Assembly (NCBI GenBank): GCA_018292915.2
Contig: JACVVK020000536.1
Span: 74,501 to 138,500, forward strand
Length of the DNA stretch: 64,000 nt
Direction: 5' to 3'
From: Batillaria attramentaria
Lineage: Eukaryota; Mollusca; Gastropoda; Batillariidae
Positions within the stretch are counted from its first letter, which is position 1. Each line of letters begins with the position of its first letter. Of the stretch, positions 19,630-30,593 are shown one piece after another. The notes beneath the pieces were generated by a model. The model was not told the DNA's origin. It ran no database searches and saw only the letters and a program-made list of their open reading frames with translations. A program made the translations under genes and the position numbers.

Positions 19630-21237
19630 CACAGTGGCGATACTACGTCACAACACATCAGTGAGGTGGGAGCAAAAATACCGATAGTTGGTCCCAAAGT
19701 GGACAAATTACTCCACGAAAGGGACACGGTTGTGACTTTGAATGAATGAGCGTTCGTTTCGAAGAAACTCATGAGTGCTGTGAACCAAACGGCGTGTGCA
19801 TATCGCCTACAGTCGCCACAAACTCGACCGGAAACGGCCGTTGCTCAGTGCAGAATTTGAAAATGGCGACACACATCCATGCTAAACGCCTCAGCTAGCC
19901 AAAAGCGAACCTAAACTTCTGTTGCAGACGAGAACCTGTGTCCGTTACTTACTAATCAAGCCGCACTGGCATGCCTGTGAAGGCTTGTTTTGTCACTGGC
20001 TTTCTTTCTTTCCCTGCCCTCGGCACACTATGAGGTGCTGACTGCTGTGTGGACAGTTAGTGTGGTGAGGTGGCGATTTTGTGAGCACAGCGTGTACACT
20101 GAACAATCCACAAAACAAGTCCATATCGAAGAAAGGACATTTTTACACATCAGTAAACTGTCCAAATTCGGTATTAAAGTTTTGAATTGGGTTATACAAC
20201 TATTTGCTATATATTTCAAGTGAACACTTACCTACCACCCGAATTCTCAATCCTCACTAGACTGAGATTATCTCTGCTTCCAGCATGACAAAATGACTGC
20301 ATGTCCTGAAAACGCATGCACAGTTTAATTTGGGAGCAGATTATTTTTCATTTAGAACTAAATAATTTATTACTCCCCTCCGCACACAAAACTTGCATTA
20401 GTATGACAAGTGCTCTAGGGAGTTAAACTTTTAGTCAGTTCTCTGTTTCTCATTGGAATGAAGTCTTTCTAAGACACGTGGGCGCCGAAATGTTCACAGA
20501 GTAGTGTTGTAGACCCCCCCCCCCCCAAAAAAAAAAAAAAAAAAAAAGAAAGAAGCAAGCCAAACATCCGCAGTGACTGATGAAAATGTCACACATGATT
20601 TATGAACACATACTGAAAGTAACCAGCTTATGCCCTTTCTGAACACAAAACTTTATTTTTCAAAGCCTTCTGTTTTTGAAACTATGTGCAATGCAATCAT
20701 AACAAACTTCATCATGATGAATTGAAAGTAACAACCACAAGCGTTTATCCTACCAAAAAGGGAACTAAATCTTTTTCTTTGGCTCACTTGTGTAACAAAA
20801 TGAGTCTATGTAATAACCCTCCGTCATCTGTGTGGTGCGTGTCTGTCTGTGTGTGTATGTCCACAGTAAACCTTAACATTGGCCTTTTCTCTGAATCTAC
20901 AAATAGCAGAGACACCAAAATTGGCATGCTGATAGAAAGCCATAAGACTTTTCAAAATATACCATAATGATTGACCTTGGCCCACGGAAAGCTGTCTATT
21001 TGGCAATTTTTCTGTGGCATTTTCTCATAATCTAGAAAAGCCAGAGACATCAAACTTTGCATGATTATAGACATTGACAACACCTTTACTGACATACTTG
21101 TATTCAGTGACTTTGAGTCAAGGTCAAGGCCATGCAAGCTGTTTTGCGGAAAACCTTTCAAAACCATAACATTGGCATTTTCTCAGTAACAATGAATAGC
21201 AGAGGCACCAGACTCGGCACTCTGATAGAGAACCATA

Positions 21238-24200
21238 CTTACTTACTTAGGCCCTTGGCTCCACGTGGAGCATAGGCCATCGACAACCCTTCGCCATCGC
21301 ACTCTGTTCTGGGCTAGTCTTGCCACTCCAGTCCAGTTGGTACCCTGCTTACATAGCTCTGCCTCAGTGTCCCGCCTCCAGCTGTTGCGAGGCCGGCCTC
21401 TCTTCCTTTTCCCCTGCGGGTTCCATGTCAGGGCTTGGCGTGTGGTGCTGGATGCTGGCTTCCTGAGGGTGTGTCCAATCCAGCCCCACTTCCTCCGCAG
21501 GATCTGCTTGGCCGCTGGTTCCTGTCCCGCTCGCTCCCACAGCTCTTCATTCCGGATCTTCTCTGGCCATCGGATGTTGAAGATGCGCCTCAGACAGGTG
21601 TTGAGAAATGTCTGGATCTTCTGCTGCATCGTCTTCGTTGTCCTCCATGTTTCGCATCCGTAGAGCAGAACTGACTTCACGTTGGAGTTGAAGATGCGAA
21701 GTTTGGTTCTTATGCTGACAACTTTGGATGCCCAGACGTTCTTCAGCATGACCATTGCTGCTCTTGCCTTGCCGATTCTGGCTGTGACGTCTCGGTCTGT
21801 GCCTCCCTGTCCATCAACCACACTCCCCAGGTAGACAAAAGACTCCACCTCCCTGATGGGCTCTCCACCGACTGTGACTGGTGTGTTGGCAGTGGTGTTG
21901 ATTTTCATCAGCTCGGTTTTCTTCCTGTTGATCTTGAGCCCTGTTCCGGCTGATGTGGCTTCCAGGCGCGTAGTCTTGTCCTGCATCTGGCTGTGGCTGT
22001 GAGACAGGAGCGCCAGGTCGTCCGCGAAGTCGAGGTCATCCAGCTGCGTCCAGAGTGTCCACTGTATCCCGTTTTTCCTGCCTGCTGTAGTGGTCTTCAT
22101 GATCCAGTCGATGACCAGGAGGAAGAGAAACGGGGACAACAGGCATCCCTGGCGGACTCCGGTCTTCACCTCGAAGCTTTCTGACAACTGGCCAGCATGG
22201 GCAATCCTGCAGCTCATGTCTTGGTAGGTGCACCGGATCAGGGAGATGATCTTCCCAGGAACTCCATAGTGCCTTAACAGCTTCCACAGTGCCTCTCTGT
22301 CTACACTGTCGAAAGCCTTCTCATAGTCTATGAAGTTGATGTAGAGAGGGGAGTTCCACTCCAGTGACTGCTCCACAATGATGCGTAGGCTGGCAATCTG
22401 GTCAGCGCAGGACCTGTTCCTGCGAAAGCCCGCCTGCTGGTCTCGGAGCATGGGGTCGACTGCCTCTCTCATCCTCTCCAGTAGAATTCTGTTGAGAACC
22501 TTGCCTGGCACTGACAGGAGCATGATCCCTCGGTAGTTGCTGCAGTCCCTGAGGTCCCCTTTCTTTGGCAGCTTGATGACGATCCCTTCTTTCCACTGGG
22601 CTGGCACCTCTTCCTTCTCCCAGATCTTGCTGAATAGGCTGTGCAGCATGTTGACGGCTGTCTCTGTGTCTGCTTTGATGGCTTCTGCTGGTATCTCGTC
22701 CGGCCCTGCAGCTTTCCCATTTCTCAGTGTCATGATGGCTTTCCTGATCTCTGCCTTAGAGGGCTTGTCGCAGTTGATGGGTAGTTCTGTCTCTGCTGGT
22801 GGGATGTCTGGTGGTGTTTCAGGGATGGGGCGATTTAACAGCTCCCTGAAGTGTTCTGCCCATCGCTTCAGCTGTTCCTCAGTTGTTGTCAGTGGGTGCC
22901 CGTTCTTGTCCTTCACTGGTTTGTCTGTCTGCTGGAATTTGCCCGCGAGCTTCTTGGTCACCTGGTACAGGTCTTTTAGGTTCCCTTGTCCGGCTGCTTC
23001 CTCTGCTTGATTGGCCAGGTTGTCGATGTAGTCCCTCTTGTCCTTCCTGGTGCTCCTCTTCACTTCTCTGTCAGCTGCTGTGTATTCTTCTTGTGCCTTT
23101 GCCTTAGCTCTTCTTGTTCGGCTCGTGTTCAGTGCAGCTTTCTTCTCTTTCCTAACTTCCAGCTTCTGGATGGTATCAGCAGAGATCCATTCCTTATGTT
23201 GGGTCTTTCTCTTGCCAAGGACCTCTTCGCATGTGTCGTGCCAGAGTTTCTTGCTGTGTTCCCAGTGTGTCTCGATGTCCATTTCACTGTCTTCTATCAG
23301 GTCTTGCAGTGGCTGGAACCTGTTGGAAAGGCTGATCCGGAATGCTGCTTGTGTCTCTGTGTTCCTGAGTAGTCCAACGTTGTACCTGGTCCGTGTGTTG
23401 TTGGCGTTGGTGTGCCTCTTAAGCCGAAGTCTCAATGTTGTTGCAAGAAGGTGGTGGTCTGATGATACATCGGCACCCCTCATCACACGCACATCCCGCC
23501 ACGATCTCCTGAACTTCCGGCTGATGCAGATGTGATCAATCTGGTTCTCCGTGACATGGTCCGGCGATCTCCATGTGGCCTTGTGGATGCGCTTGTGTGG
23601 GAAGATGCTGCCTCCTATCACTAGCTGGTTCAGGGCACAAAAGTTTGCAAAGCGCTCGCCATTTTCGTTCATCTGTCCCAGTCCTTGTGTTCCCATGGTG
23701 TCCTCGTAGCCTGTGTTGTCTGATCCAATCTTGGCGTTGAAGTCTCCCATCAGTATGGTCATGTCCTTGGCTCCTCCTCTATCTATCACTGTCTGCAGTT
23801 GTTGGTAGAAGTCATCTTTTTTCTCCTCTTCCGCATCATTGGTGGGAGCGTAGCACTGGATGATGTTCAGCTTGATGTCTTTCTTCTTGGTGATGAATTT
23901 GGCTGTGATGATGCGGGAGTTGACAGGTTCCCAGCCGATGAGTGCCCGCTGTGCCTCCGGTGCCAGCATCAGGGCCACGCCCTCAGTGTGGGGGGCTCCA
24001 TCCTCTGTGTGTCCAGAGTACAGCAACTGCTCTCCCGATGAAAATCTCAGCTGTCCTGTCTGTAGCCACCTTGTCTCACTCAGTCCCAGTACTCCTATCT
24101 TGTAGTTCTTCATCTCTCTTGCTACTTGTATGGTCCTTCCTACTTCATACATTGTCCTGATGTTCCATGTGGCTACTCTCGTTGTTGTCCTGGGTGTTAG

Positions 24201-24528
24201 AAGGGGGGTCGGCCTTGCAGCTTCCTTTCGGCTTTCACTGCAATGCGTCATAGGTCTCCGGGATGGAGACCCTTCCTCGCCCAGGTGAATGTCTCGGTTT
24301 GTTGTTGTCGATGCTTTTGTAACTTAGTGTTTTTTACAGGTAGGGCTGTTAACCCTACGCAAACCCGTTTAGCCTCTTGGAGAGGTGGTCCACATTCGTC
24401 TGACCTCTACCCTTCGACCTGTCCAGCTTGGGTGACCCTGCCAGGAGCATGTGCTCCTGCTGGCATAGTTCTCTGGGTCATTGAGGTACACAAGCCACTA
24501 CCCCACGACAAGGGGTGGACCATGTAGG
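21238..24528 (-). mobile_element. Full-length RTE-like non-LTR retrotransposon, 14-bp TSD
   Basis: A 3291-bp insertion flanked by GATAGAGAACCATA at 21224-21237 and 24529-24542. It has a 277-bp leader, one ORF (21243-24251) and a 3' end made only of (TAAG)n in which the stop codon lies. The overall size, single ORF and near-absent 3' UTR fit the RTE clade; clade naming is from these features and protein style, not from a search. The insertion splits one repeat unit of the palindromic element. Confidence 0.95.
21243..24251 (-). CDS. LINE endonuclease-reverse transcriptase, intact 1002 aa
   Basis: One uninterrupted ORF. The apurinic-like endonuclease is at residues ~25-275: ATWNIRTMYEVG, LSETRW, ILMGDFNAKIG and SDHHLL supply the N, E, D and SDH catalytic sites. 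The reverse transcriptase is at ~500-800: YRGIMLLSVPGKVLNRI, QAGFRRNRSCADQI, INFIDYEKAFDSV, GVRQGCLLSP and the catalytic box LDFADDLALL. The C-terminal region ([30 protein letters not shown]) is the nucleic-acid-binding tail. It performs target-primed reverse transcription in the nucleus. With no frameshift or stop and an exact TSD, it is a young and possibly active copy. Confidence 0.96.
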   Translation of the reverse strand: MTHCSESRKEAARPTPLLTPRTTTRVATWNIRTMYEVGRTIQVAREMKNYKIGVLGLSETRWLQTGQLRFSSGEQLLYSGHTEDGAPHTEGVALMLAPEAQRALIGWEPVNSRIITAKFITKKKDIKLNIIQCYAPTNDAEEEKKDDFYQQLQTVIDRGGAKDMTILMGDFNAKIGSDNTGYEDTMGTQGLGQMNENGERFANFCALNQLVIGGSIFPHKRIHKATWRSPDHVTENQIDHICISRKFRRSWRDVRVMRGADVSSDHHLLATTLRLRLKRHTNANNTRTRYNVGLLRNTETQAAFRISLSNRFQPLQDLIEDSEMDIETHWEHSKKLWHDTCEEVLGKRKTQHKEWISADTIQKLEVRKEKKAALNTSRTRRAKAKAQEEYTAADREVKRSTRKDKRDYIDNLANQAEEAAGQGNLKDLYQVTKKLAGKFQQTDKPVKDKNGHPLTTTEEQLKRWAEHFRELLNRPIPETPPDIPPAETELPINCDKPSKAEIRKAIMTLRNGKAAGPDEIPAEAIKADTETAVNMLHSLFSKIWEKEEVPAQWKEGIVIKLPKKGDLRDCSNYRGIMLLSVPGKVLNRILLERMREAVDPMLRDQQAGFRRNRSCADQIASLRIIVEQSLEWNSPLYINFIDYEKAFDSVDREALWKLLRHYGVPGKIISLIRCTYQDMSCRIAHAGQLSESFEVKTGVRQGCLLSPFLFLLVIDWIMKTTTAGRKNGIQWTLWTQLDDLDFADDLALLSHSHSQMQDKTTRLEATSAGTGLKINRKKTELMKINTTANTPVTVGGEPIREVESFVYLGSVVDGQGGTDRDVTARIGKARAAMVMLKNVWASKVVSIRTKLRIFNSNVKSVLLYGCETWRTTKTMQQKIQTFLNTCLRRIFNIRWPEKIRNEELWERAGQEPAAKQILRRKWGWIGHTLRKPASSTTRQALTWNPQGKRKRGRPRNSWRRDTEAELCKQGTNWTGVARLAQNRVRWRRVVDGLCSTWSQGPK

Positions 24529-24984
24529 GATAGAGAACCATAAGACCTTTCAAAACATGCCATAATGATTGACCTTGACCCAAGGTCAAGGTCACAAGAG
24601 CTGTCAATTTGGAAATTTTACATTGGCATTTTCTCAGAATCTAGAAAAGCCAGAGACATCAATCTGCATGATGATAGACACCTTTACTGACATACCTGTA
24701 TTCAGTGACTTTGAGTCAAGCTCAAGGCCATACAAGCAGTTTTGCGGAAAACCTTCCAAAACCTTAACATTGGCATTCTCACAGAAACAATAAACAGCAG
24801 AAGCACCAAACCTGGCTTGCTGATAAACAGCAGTAAGACCTTTTTAAAAAATACCATTTTGAATGACCTTGAGTGAAGGTCAAGGTCATCAAAGCTGTCT
24901 CACTGGAAATTTAAAATTGACATTTTCTCAGAATGTAGGGGTACCAGAGGCTTAATCTCGCCTGAAAACAACTCATAGCGCCAC

Positions 24985-25003
24985 ACACACACACCCACAC
25001 ACA

Positions 25004-25042
<39 letters not shown>

Positions 25043-25080
25043 GCACGCACGCATGCACGCACGCATGCACGCACACACAC
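24985..25080 (+). repeat. (CA)n/(CACG)n array at the palindrome centre
   Basis: About 48 dinucleotide-rich units with CGCA and TGCA variants; both arms of the surrounding palindrome point towards it. Confidence 0.9.
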
Positions 25081-25638
25081 ATGCACTACCCAGCCCGATG
25101 CAGATTGCAGTCAAAGGCTCTGAAACAATGGCAGACTAGTCATAAGTCATACTGCTTTAATTACCTTGACTTGAGTCAAGGTCATTTAAAATCGTATGTT
25201 TGCATAGGTCTACTTATTTGGTGCCTCTGCTGTTGTTGTTTCTGAGGAAATGCCAATGTTAAGGTTTCCCCCCAAAATAGCTTGTATGGCCTAACCATGT
25301 TACAAGCTTGAATACAGGTATTTCTCTAAAGTTCTTATCAATGTCTATCATTATGCAAAGTTTAAAACTCTGGTGTTTGTAGATTCCGAGAAAATGCTAA
25401 TGTGAGCTTTCTAAACAGACAGCTATAGTGACCTTGACATGGAGTCAAGGTCATTCAAAATGGTATTTTTTGGAAGGGCTCATGACTGTTAATTTGGTGC
25501 CTCTGCTGTTTGCAGACTCTGAGAAAAAGCTAATGTTAAGGTTTACTGCGGACACACACACAGACAGCTAGACGACGGAGGATTATTACATATTCTCCCT
25601 TTGTTACACAAGTGAGCTAAAAAAAAAAAAAAAAAAAA

Positions 25639-25834
25639 GCCAAATCCTGTAATGACTTACTTTCCGTTTCTGTAGGAAGGTAAAAAGCTTGTGCTTGTTA
25701 CCTTCAATTCATCATGATAAAAGTTTTTTTTTTTTTTTTTTTTTTTTACCTTTTATCATGATGAATTGAAAGTAACAAGCACAAGCTTTTTACCTTCCTA
25801 CAGAAACGGAAAATAAGTCATTACAGGATTTGGC
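25639..25834. repeat. 85-bp-arm inverted repeat with T-rich loop
   Basis: Left arm 25639-25723, right arm 25750-25834, with about 2 mismatches, separated by a 26-nt T-rich loop. Arm sequence includes CATGATGAATTGAAAGTAAC. It is a local inverted duplication inside the right arm of the large palindrome; the left arm carries the unit once (about 20705). Confidence 0.93.
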
Positions 25835-27092
25835 TCTCTTTTTTTTCTTTCTTTTTTTTAAGCTCACTTGTGTAACAAAGGGAGAATATGTAATAACCCT
25901 CCGTCGTGTGCGTTTGCATTGCATTGTGACTGCATCGCACATAGTTTCAAAAGCTTTTCGCAAAAATGCCAGATTCTGAAATGATATTTATGTTCCGTTT
26001 TCGTGGGAAGATAAAACGCTTGTGTTTGTTACTTTCAATTTATCATTTTTTTTTTATTTTTTTTTTGTACTGTTAACAGAAGGCAGTGAAAAATAAAGTG
26101 TTGTGTTCAGAAATGGCATTATCTGGTTACTCAGTTTCAGTATGTGTTTGCAAATGTGCGACATGTTTCGTCATTGCGGATTTTTGCCCCTTTTTTGTTT
26201 TTGTTAGGTCTTCAACACTACGTCGTGAACATTTCATCGCCTACGTGTCTTAGAAAGGCGTCATTCCAATGAGAAACAGAGAACTGACTAAAAGTTTAAC
26301 TCCCTAGAGCACTTGTCATACTAATGCAAGTTTTGTGTGCGGAGGGGAGTAATAAATTATTTAGTTCTAAATGAAAAATAATCTGCTCCCAAATTAAACT
26401 GTGCATGCGTTTTCAGGACATGCAGTCATTTTGTCATGCTGGAAGCAGAGATAATCTCAGTCTAGTGAGGATTGAGAATTCGGGTGGTAGGTAAGTATTC
26501 ACTTGAAATATATAGCAAATAGTTGTATAACCCAATTCAAAACTTTAATACCGAATTTGGACAGTTTACTGATGTGTAAAAATGTCCTTTCTTCGATATG
26601 GACTTGTTTTGTGGATTGTTCAGTGTACACGCTGTGCTCACAAAATCGCCACCTCACCACACTAACTGTCCACACAGCAGTCAGCACCTCATAGTGTGCC
26701 GAGGGCAGGGAAAGAAAGGAAGCCAGAGACAAAACAAGCCTTCACAGGCATGCCAGTGCGGCTTGATTAGTAAGTAACGGACACAGGTTCTCGTCTGCAA
26801 TAGAAGTTTAGGTTCGCTTTTGGCTAGCTGAGGCGTTTAGCATGGATGTGTGTCGCCATTTTCAAATTCTGCACTGAGCAACGGCCGTTTCCGGTCGAGT
26901 TTGTGGCGACTGTAGGCGATATGCACACGCCGTTTGGTTCACAGCACTCATGAGTTTCTTCGAAACGAACGCTCATTCATTCAAAGTCACAACCGTGTCC
27001 CTTTCGTGGAGTAATTTGTCCACTTTGGGACCAACTATCGGTATTTTTGCTCCCACCTCACTGATGTGTTGTGACGTAGTATCGCCACTGTG

Positions 27093-28677
27093 TTGTTTGC
27101 TGACAGTGCCCTGGGAAATGAGATGCAGAATTCTGCCAGGTAACCCAGTTGGATGGCATTCACTGATTTAGGAGAATCAATTTTTAAAACAACCTCTAGA
27201 TTATTCAAGTTTAAAATTAAGACCTAGAGCTTATAAATATGCAGATAGCCCGGTCTTTAAATGGACTTTAATTTTACTTTTCATTTTACTGTTAACATTA
27301 TTATTTAGGCAAATTTATAATCGGAATTACCACAGTGTATACTTTTATGTTGTGATATTCTTAATCTTGATTTGTATTGTGGAGAGCGGGCATCAAAAGA
27401 AAATTTGCTAGTTTTTAAAGGACTGGACAATAAAGATAATTTGATTTGATTTAATTTTCAGCTTGGGGGGGGGGGGGGGGGGGGGCAGGCGGGCTGTGGT
27501 GGTTAAATCATTTTGCCAGATGTGAGGGAAGAGCTCAGCAAAAGCATGATGACATTGAAATCCATCAGTTTTAGTCATCTGTGTAGTCTTGTCTGTGGTT
27601 ATTTGGCTGAAACTTTGCGCCTTAGTAAATAAAAAATGTGTGCGTTAGATCCTGTGTTATTTTTTTTTAAACTGAAAGTTTGTTCCATTGTTTGTCATGC
27701 CTTCATCAGTTCATGTGTGTGGTGTAACATTTAGAATTTCATCCTTGTGCAGATGATCTTCTGATGACTCATCTTCACAATAGGGATGGAGCTCGCCCAT
27801 GGGACATCTTTCTCCACCACTGCCAATGGGCACTTACACTGGACAGATAGGGCTTCACCATCCTAACAAGGATGTAAGTGCCTGAACGCCTGAAAATCAG
27901 TGAAGATAATGTTTACAGTGGCACCACTGGCGACTTTGGTATTGCCTACCCAATTGTTGTATTTTTCTCCTGCTATGTCGCTCTCTCGGTGCACTCGCAG
28001 AGAAGACACGGGTTACAACAGGATAGAACTCCAATACTTTGTTAACAGAAGATGCGCAAGAACAAACTCATGAAAGAGGAAGAACCCAGAACGCTGTGCA
28101 GTGCTGCTTATATACTAACAGGTCAGATCTAGAACATTCTGCAACTTACTGGCAAGTACGGAATCTTTCCAAGGTTACGTAATCTAGTGACGTTACTGCA
28201 CTCGCATGTTCTGGGATGGTCTAGAAATTTCCATCAAAATGCAGTGACTTTTCGCGATCTCTACACCACCAATGAACTCACTTCTCAGCAGCAAATCGCA
28301 CGACTGCCTCTCTGGTCGCCATGTCTTCATCAACTAGCCGCTTGGTTACACTGCTACAGGAGTCACAGGCATTCCATGATGAGGGCCCCCCCCCACCCCC
28401 CCCAACTCTCTCAATGGTGATGTCCAAGGAGGTGTTTACTAAGTTAAAAAAAAAAAATAAAAAAAAATGGAAGCTTGGATTTGGACTGGGCAGCACAACT
28501 TTCACTTCAGAGAAAATATAGTTATATAAGTTGTAGGGCTTCCCGGGTGTGGAAGCAGACTGTTTGGACATACGGGACTTCGATAATTTGGCATGAAGAT
28601 GCTGCATCTCCTGCATGTCCTAGGTTTATACTGCCCTGTAGACCAGTTTGCGCCATTTGTCCAACGTAACAGTTTTT
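27093..28677. other. No gene recognised; LINE-type tail and repeat copy
   Basis: 27425-27462 (GACAATAAAGATAATTTGAT plus TTGATT repeats) looks like a LINE 3' tail, followed by a G tract at 27465-27485. 27971-28229 is a dispersed repeat described separately. The rest is unclassified. Confidence 0.45.
27971..28229 (+). repeat. Dispersed repeat, copy 1
   Basis: Matches 45561-45813 in opposite orientation, about 75-80% by eye: TGCTATGTCGC, TGCACTCGCAGAGA, AACTCCAATACTTT, CAGAACGCTGTGCAG, AGATCTAGAACATTC and CATGTTCTGGGATGGTCTAG. No coding frame is shared. Family unknown. Confidence 0.7.
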
Positions 28678-28725
28678 GGCTCACTTGTGTAACAAAGTGA
28701 GTCTATGTAATAGCCCTCCGTCGTC

Positions 28726-28763
<38 letters not shown>

Positions 28764-29994
28764 TGTCTGTCTGTCTGTCTGTGTGTCCACAGTAAACCTT
28801 AACATTGGCTTTTTCTCAGAATCTACAAATAGCAGAGGCACCAAACTTGGCCTGCTGATAGACAGCCATGAGACCTTTCAAAACATACCATATTGATTGA
28901 CCTTGACCCAAGGTCAAGGCCACTAAAGCTGTCTGTTTGCTAGTTTTCATTGACATTTTCTCAGAATCTAGAAAAGCCAGAGACGTCAAACTTTGCATGA
29001 TGATAGACATTGACAACACCTTTACTGACATACCTGTATTCAGTGACTTTGAGTCAAGGTCAAGGCCATAAAAGCTCTTTAGCGGAAACCTTCCAAAACC
29101 TTAACATTGGCATTTTCACAGAAACAATGAATAGCAGAGGCACCTTACTTGGCGTGCTGATAGACAGCCGTAAGACCTTTCAAAACATACCATATTGACT
29201 GACCTTGATCCAAGGTCAAGGTCACCAAAGCTGTCTGTTTGGAAATTTTACATTGGCATTTTCTCAGAATCCAGAAAAGCCAGAGACATCAAACTTTGCA
29301 TGATGATAGACATTGACAACAACTTTACTGACATACCTGTATTCAGTGTCTTTGAGTCAAGGTCAAGGCCATACAAGCTGTTTGCGGAAATGCTTCCAAA
29401 ACCTTAACATTGGCATTTTCTCAGAAACAATACATGGTAGAAGCATCAAACTTGGTTTGCTGATAGACAGCAGTAAGACCTTCCAAGACATACTGTTTGA
29501 ATGACCTTGACTGAAGGTCAAGGTCACTAAATCTGTCTCACTGGAAATTTACAATTGCCAATTTCTCAAAATCTGGGGACACCAGAGGCATCAAACTTTG
29601 CATGATGATAGACATTGACAGAAACCTGTACTGGCATACTTGTATTCAATTTCCTTGAGTCAAGGTCAAGGCCACTCAGATTGTTTTGCGGAGACCTTAA
29701 CGTTAGCATTTTCTTGGAAACAACAAATAGCAGAGGCACCAAACAAGGTACAATGATAGGCAACAATGAGACCTATGCAGACATAGCCTTTTGAATGACC
29801 TTGACTCAAGGTCAAGGTCAATACAGCTGTCTGTTGTGAATTTTACATTACCATTTGTACAGAAGCTGCAAAAACTAGAGCAATCAAACATGGCATAAAG
29901 ATAGTCATTGATAAGCTCTTTACTTACAGATCTCATTTGAATGACCTTGACCCAAAGTCTTTTGAATGACCTTGACCCATCTCACAAGTGAGCC
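28678..29994 (+). mobile_element. Single-arm copy of the TCAAGGTCA repeat element
   Basis: Begins GGCTCACTTGTGTAACAAAG and ends CACAAGTGAGCC, a 12-bp inverted repeat at 28678-28689 and 29983-29994. Between them alternate two unit types of about 145 bp: one with CAGAATCTAGAAAAGCCAGA and TTTGCATGATGATAGACATT, the other with CAATGAATAGCAGAGGCACC and CAAAACATACC. Each ends in TGACCTTGA and/or TCAAGGTCA motifs. No transposase ORF. It is the same family as the inner arms of 19630-27092. Confidence 0.8.
28729..28782 (+). repeat. (GT)n(CTGT)n microsatellite
   Basis: Sits just after the element head, at the same relative position where the other copies have short GT/CTGT runs. Confidence 0.9.
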
Positions 29995-30036
29995 TAGGAG
30001 GCTTTGCCCCTCTAGTTTCACGTAGTGCGGACACAC

Positions 30037-30083
30037 TTAGCCGCAAATTAGTCTTTGTTGCTAGCGCGGCTGTAAGCCCTAGA
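30037..30083 (+). mobile_element. SINE-2 3' fragment
   Basis: GACACACTTAGCCGCAAATT followed by GTCTTTGTTGCTAGCGCGGC and TAAGCCCTAG; near-identical to the SINE-2 3' block at 50745-50806. Confidence 0.6.
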
Positions 30084-30109
30084 ACTTCACTCACTCGTCT
30101 CCTCACTCC

Positions 30110-30593
30110 CTCAATGATGTAGAGGTTGGAGCCAGAAGTACAGAGTGGTTAGCAAACCAACTATGGCTGGGAGTCGGTGACATGGTTGAGCTCCATGTGG
30201 TGTGCAGTTGTTTTAGCTGTCTGTCCCCTGCTGGTGATGTGTAGGTTGTGCCCAGTGTCTTGAGACTTTCATCATTACATCCATTGACTGGAAGGTAGGT
30301 GACGACGACAGTTCTGTACAAATCATATATGTGTTAGAGCCATTATTGTCCATGCACTGGAATAGCCAATAAGAAAGTGACGCTGTGTAGTCTGCTGAAT
30401 GTCTTAGGACATCGTAGAATGTGGCATTCCTGCGCACAGCAACCTGGTCATCAGCTGTCGTTAGGCATTTCCGGTAGTGTAGCTGAAGGGTAAAATGGAT
30501 GTCTATCATCAGTGGCACTGAAGTCTTCTTCATCAGTGTCCTTACTTCCTCAAGAACTCCTAAAGCTGAATACTGAAGAGGTCCTGTCAGCAC
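30110..30593 (-). pseudogene. Unidentified coding fragment with one frameshift
   Basis: Minus-strand reading gives LTGPLQYSALGVLEEVRTLM, SVPLMIDIHFTLQLHYRKCL, FYDVLRHSADYTASLSYWLF and NNGSNTYMIC. After that the better frame continues TVVVTYLPVNGCNDESLKTL one frame over. The amino-acid composition looks coding. I do not recognise the family. Confidence 0.45.

Larger units (their letters stand above)
19630..27092. mobile_element. Giant inverted-repeat (palindromic) element, ~4.2 kb without its insertion
   Basis: The outer ends are CACAGTGGCGATACTACGTC at 19630 and its complement ending 27092. The arms match over more than 1.2 kb (for example CTGACTGCTGTGTGGACAGT near 20038 and its complement near 26680, encoding the same 77-residue ORF in mirror image), with indels. 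Inside each arm is the head GGCTCACTTGTGTAACAAA of the repeat also seen at 28678. Removing the RTE-like insertion puts the centre of symmetry at the (CA)n array near 25015. TTGTT flanks both ends and may be a 5-bp TSD. No transposase is encoded. The superfamily is unassigned; CAC ends hint at a CMC-type element. Confidence 0.85.

Noticed and set aside
19990..20223. 77-aa protein gene (also in mirror image at 26499-26732)
   Set aside because: It is present only because it lies in both arms of the palindrome; composition and context give no sign of coding selection.
22537..23535. Plus-strand ORFs of 128-165 aa
   Set aside because: Antisense shadows of the intact LINE ORF at 21243-24251.
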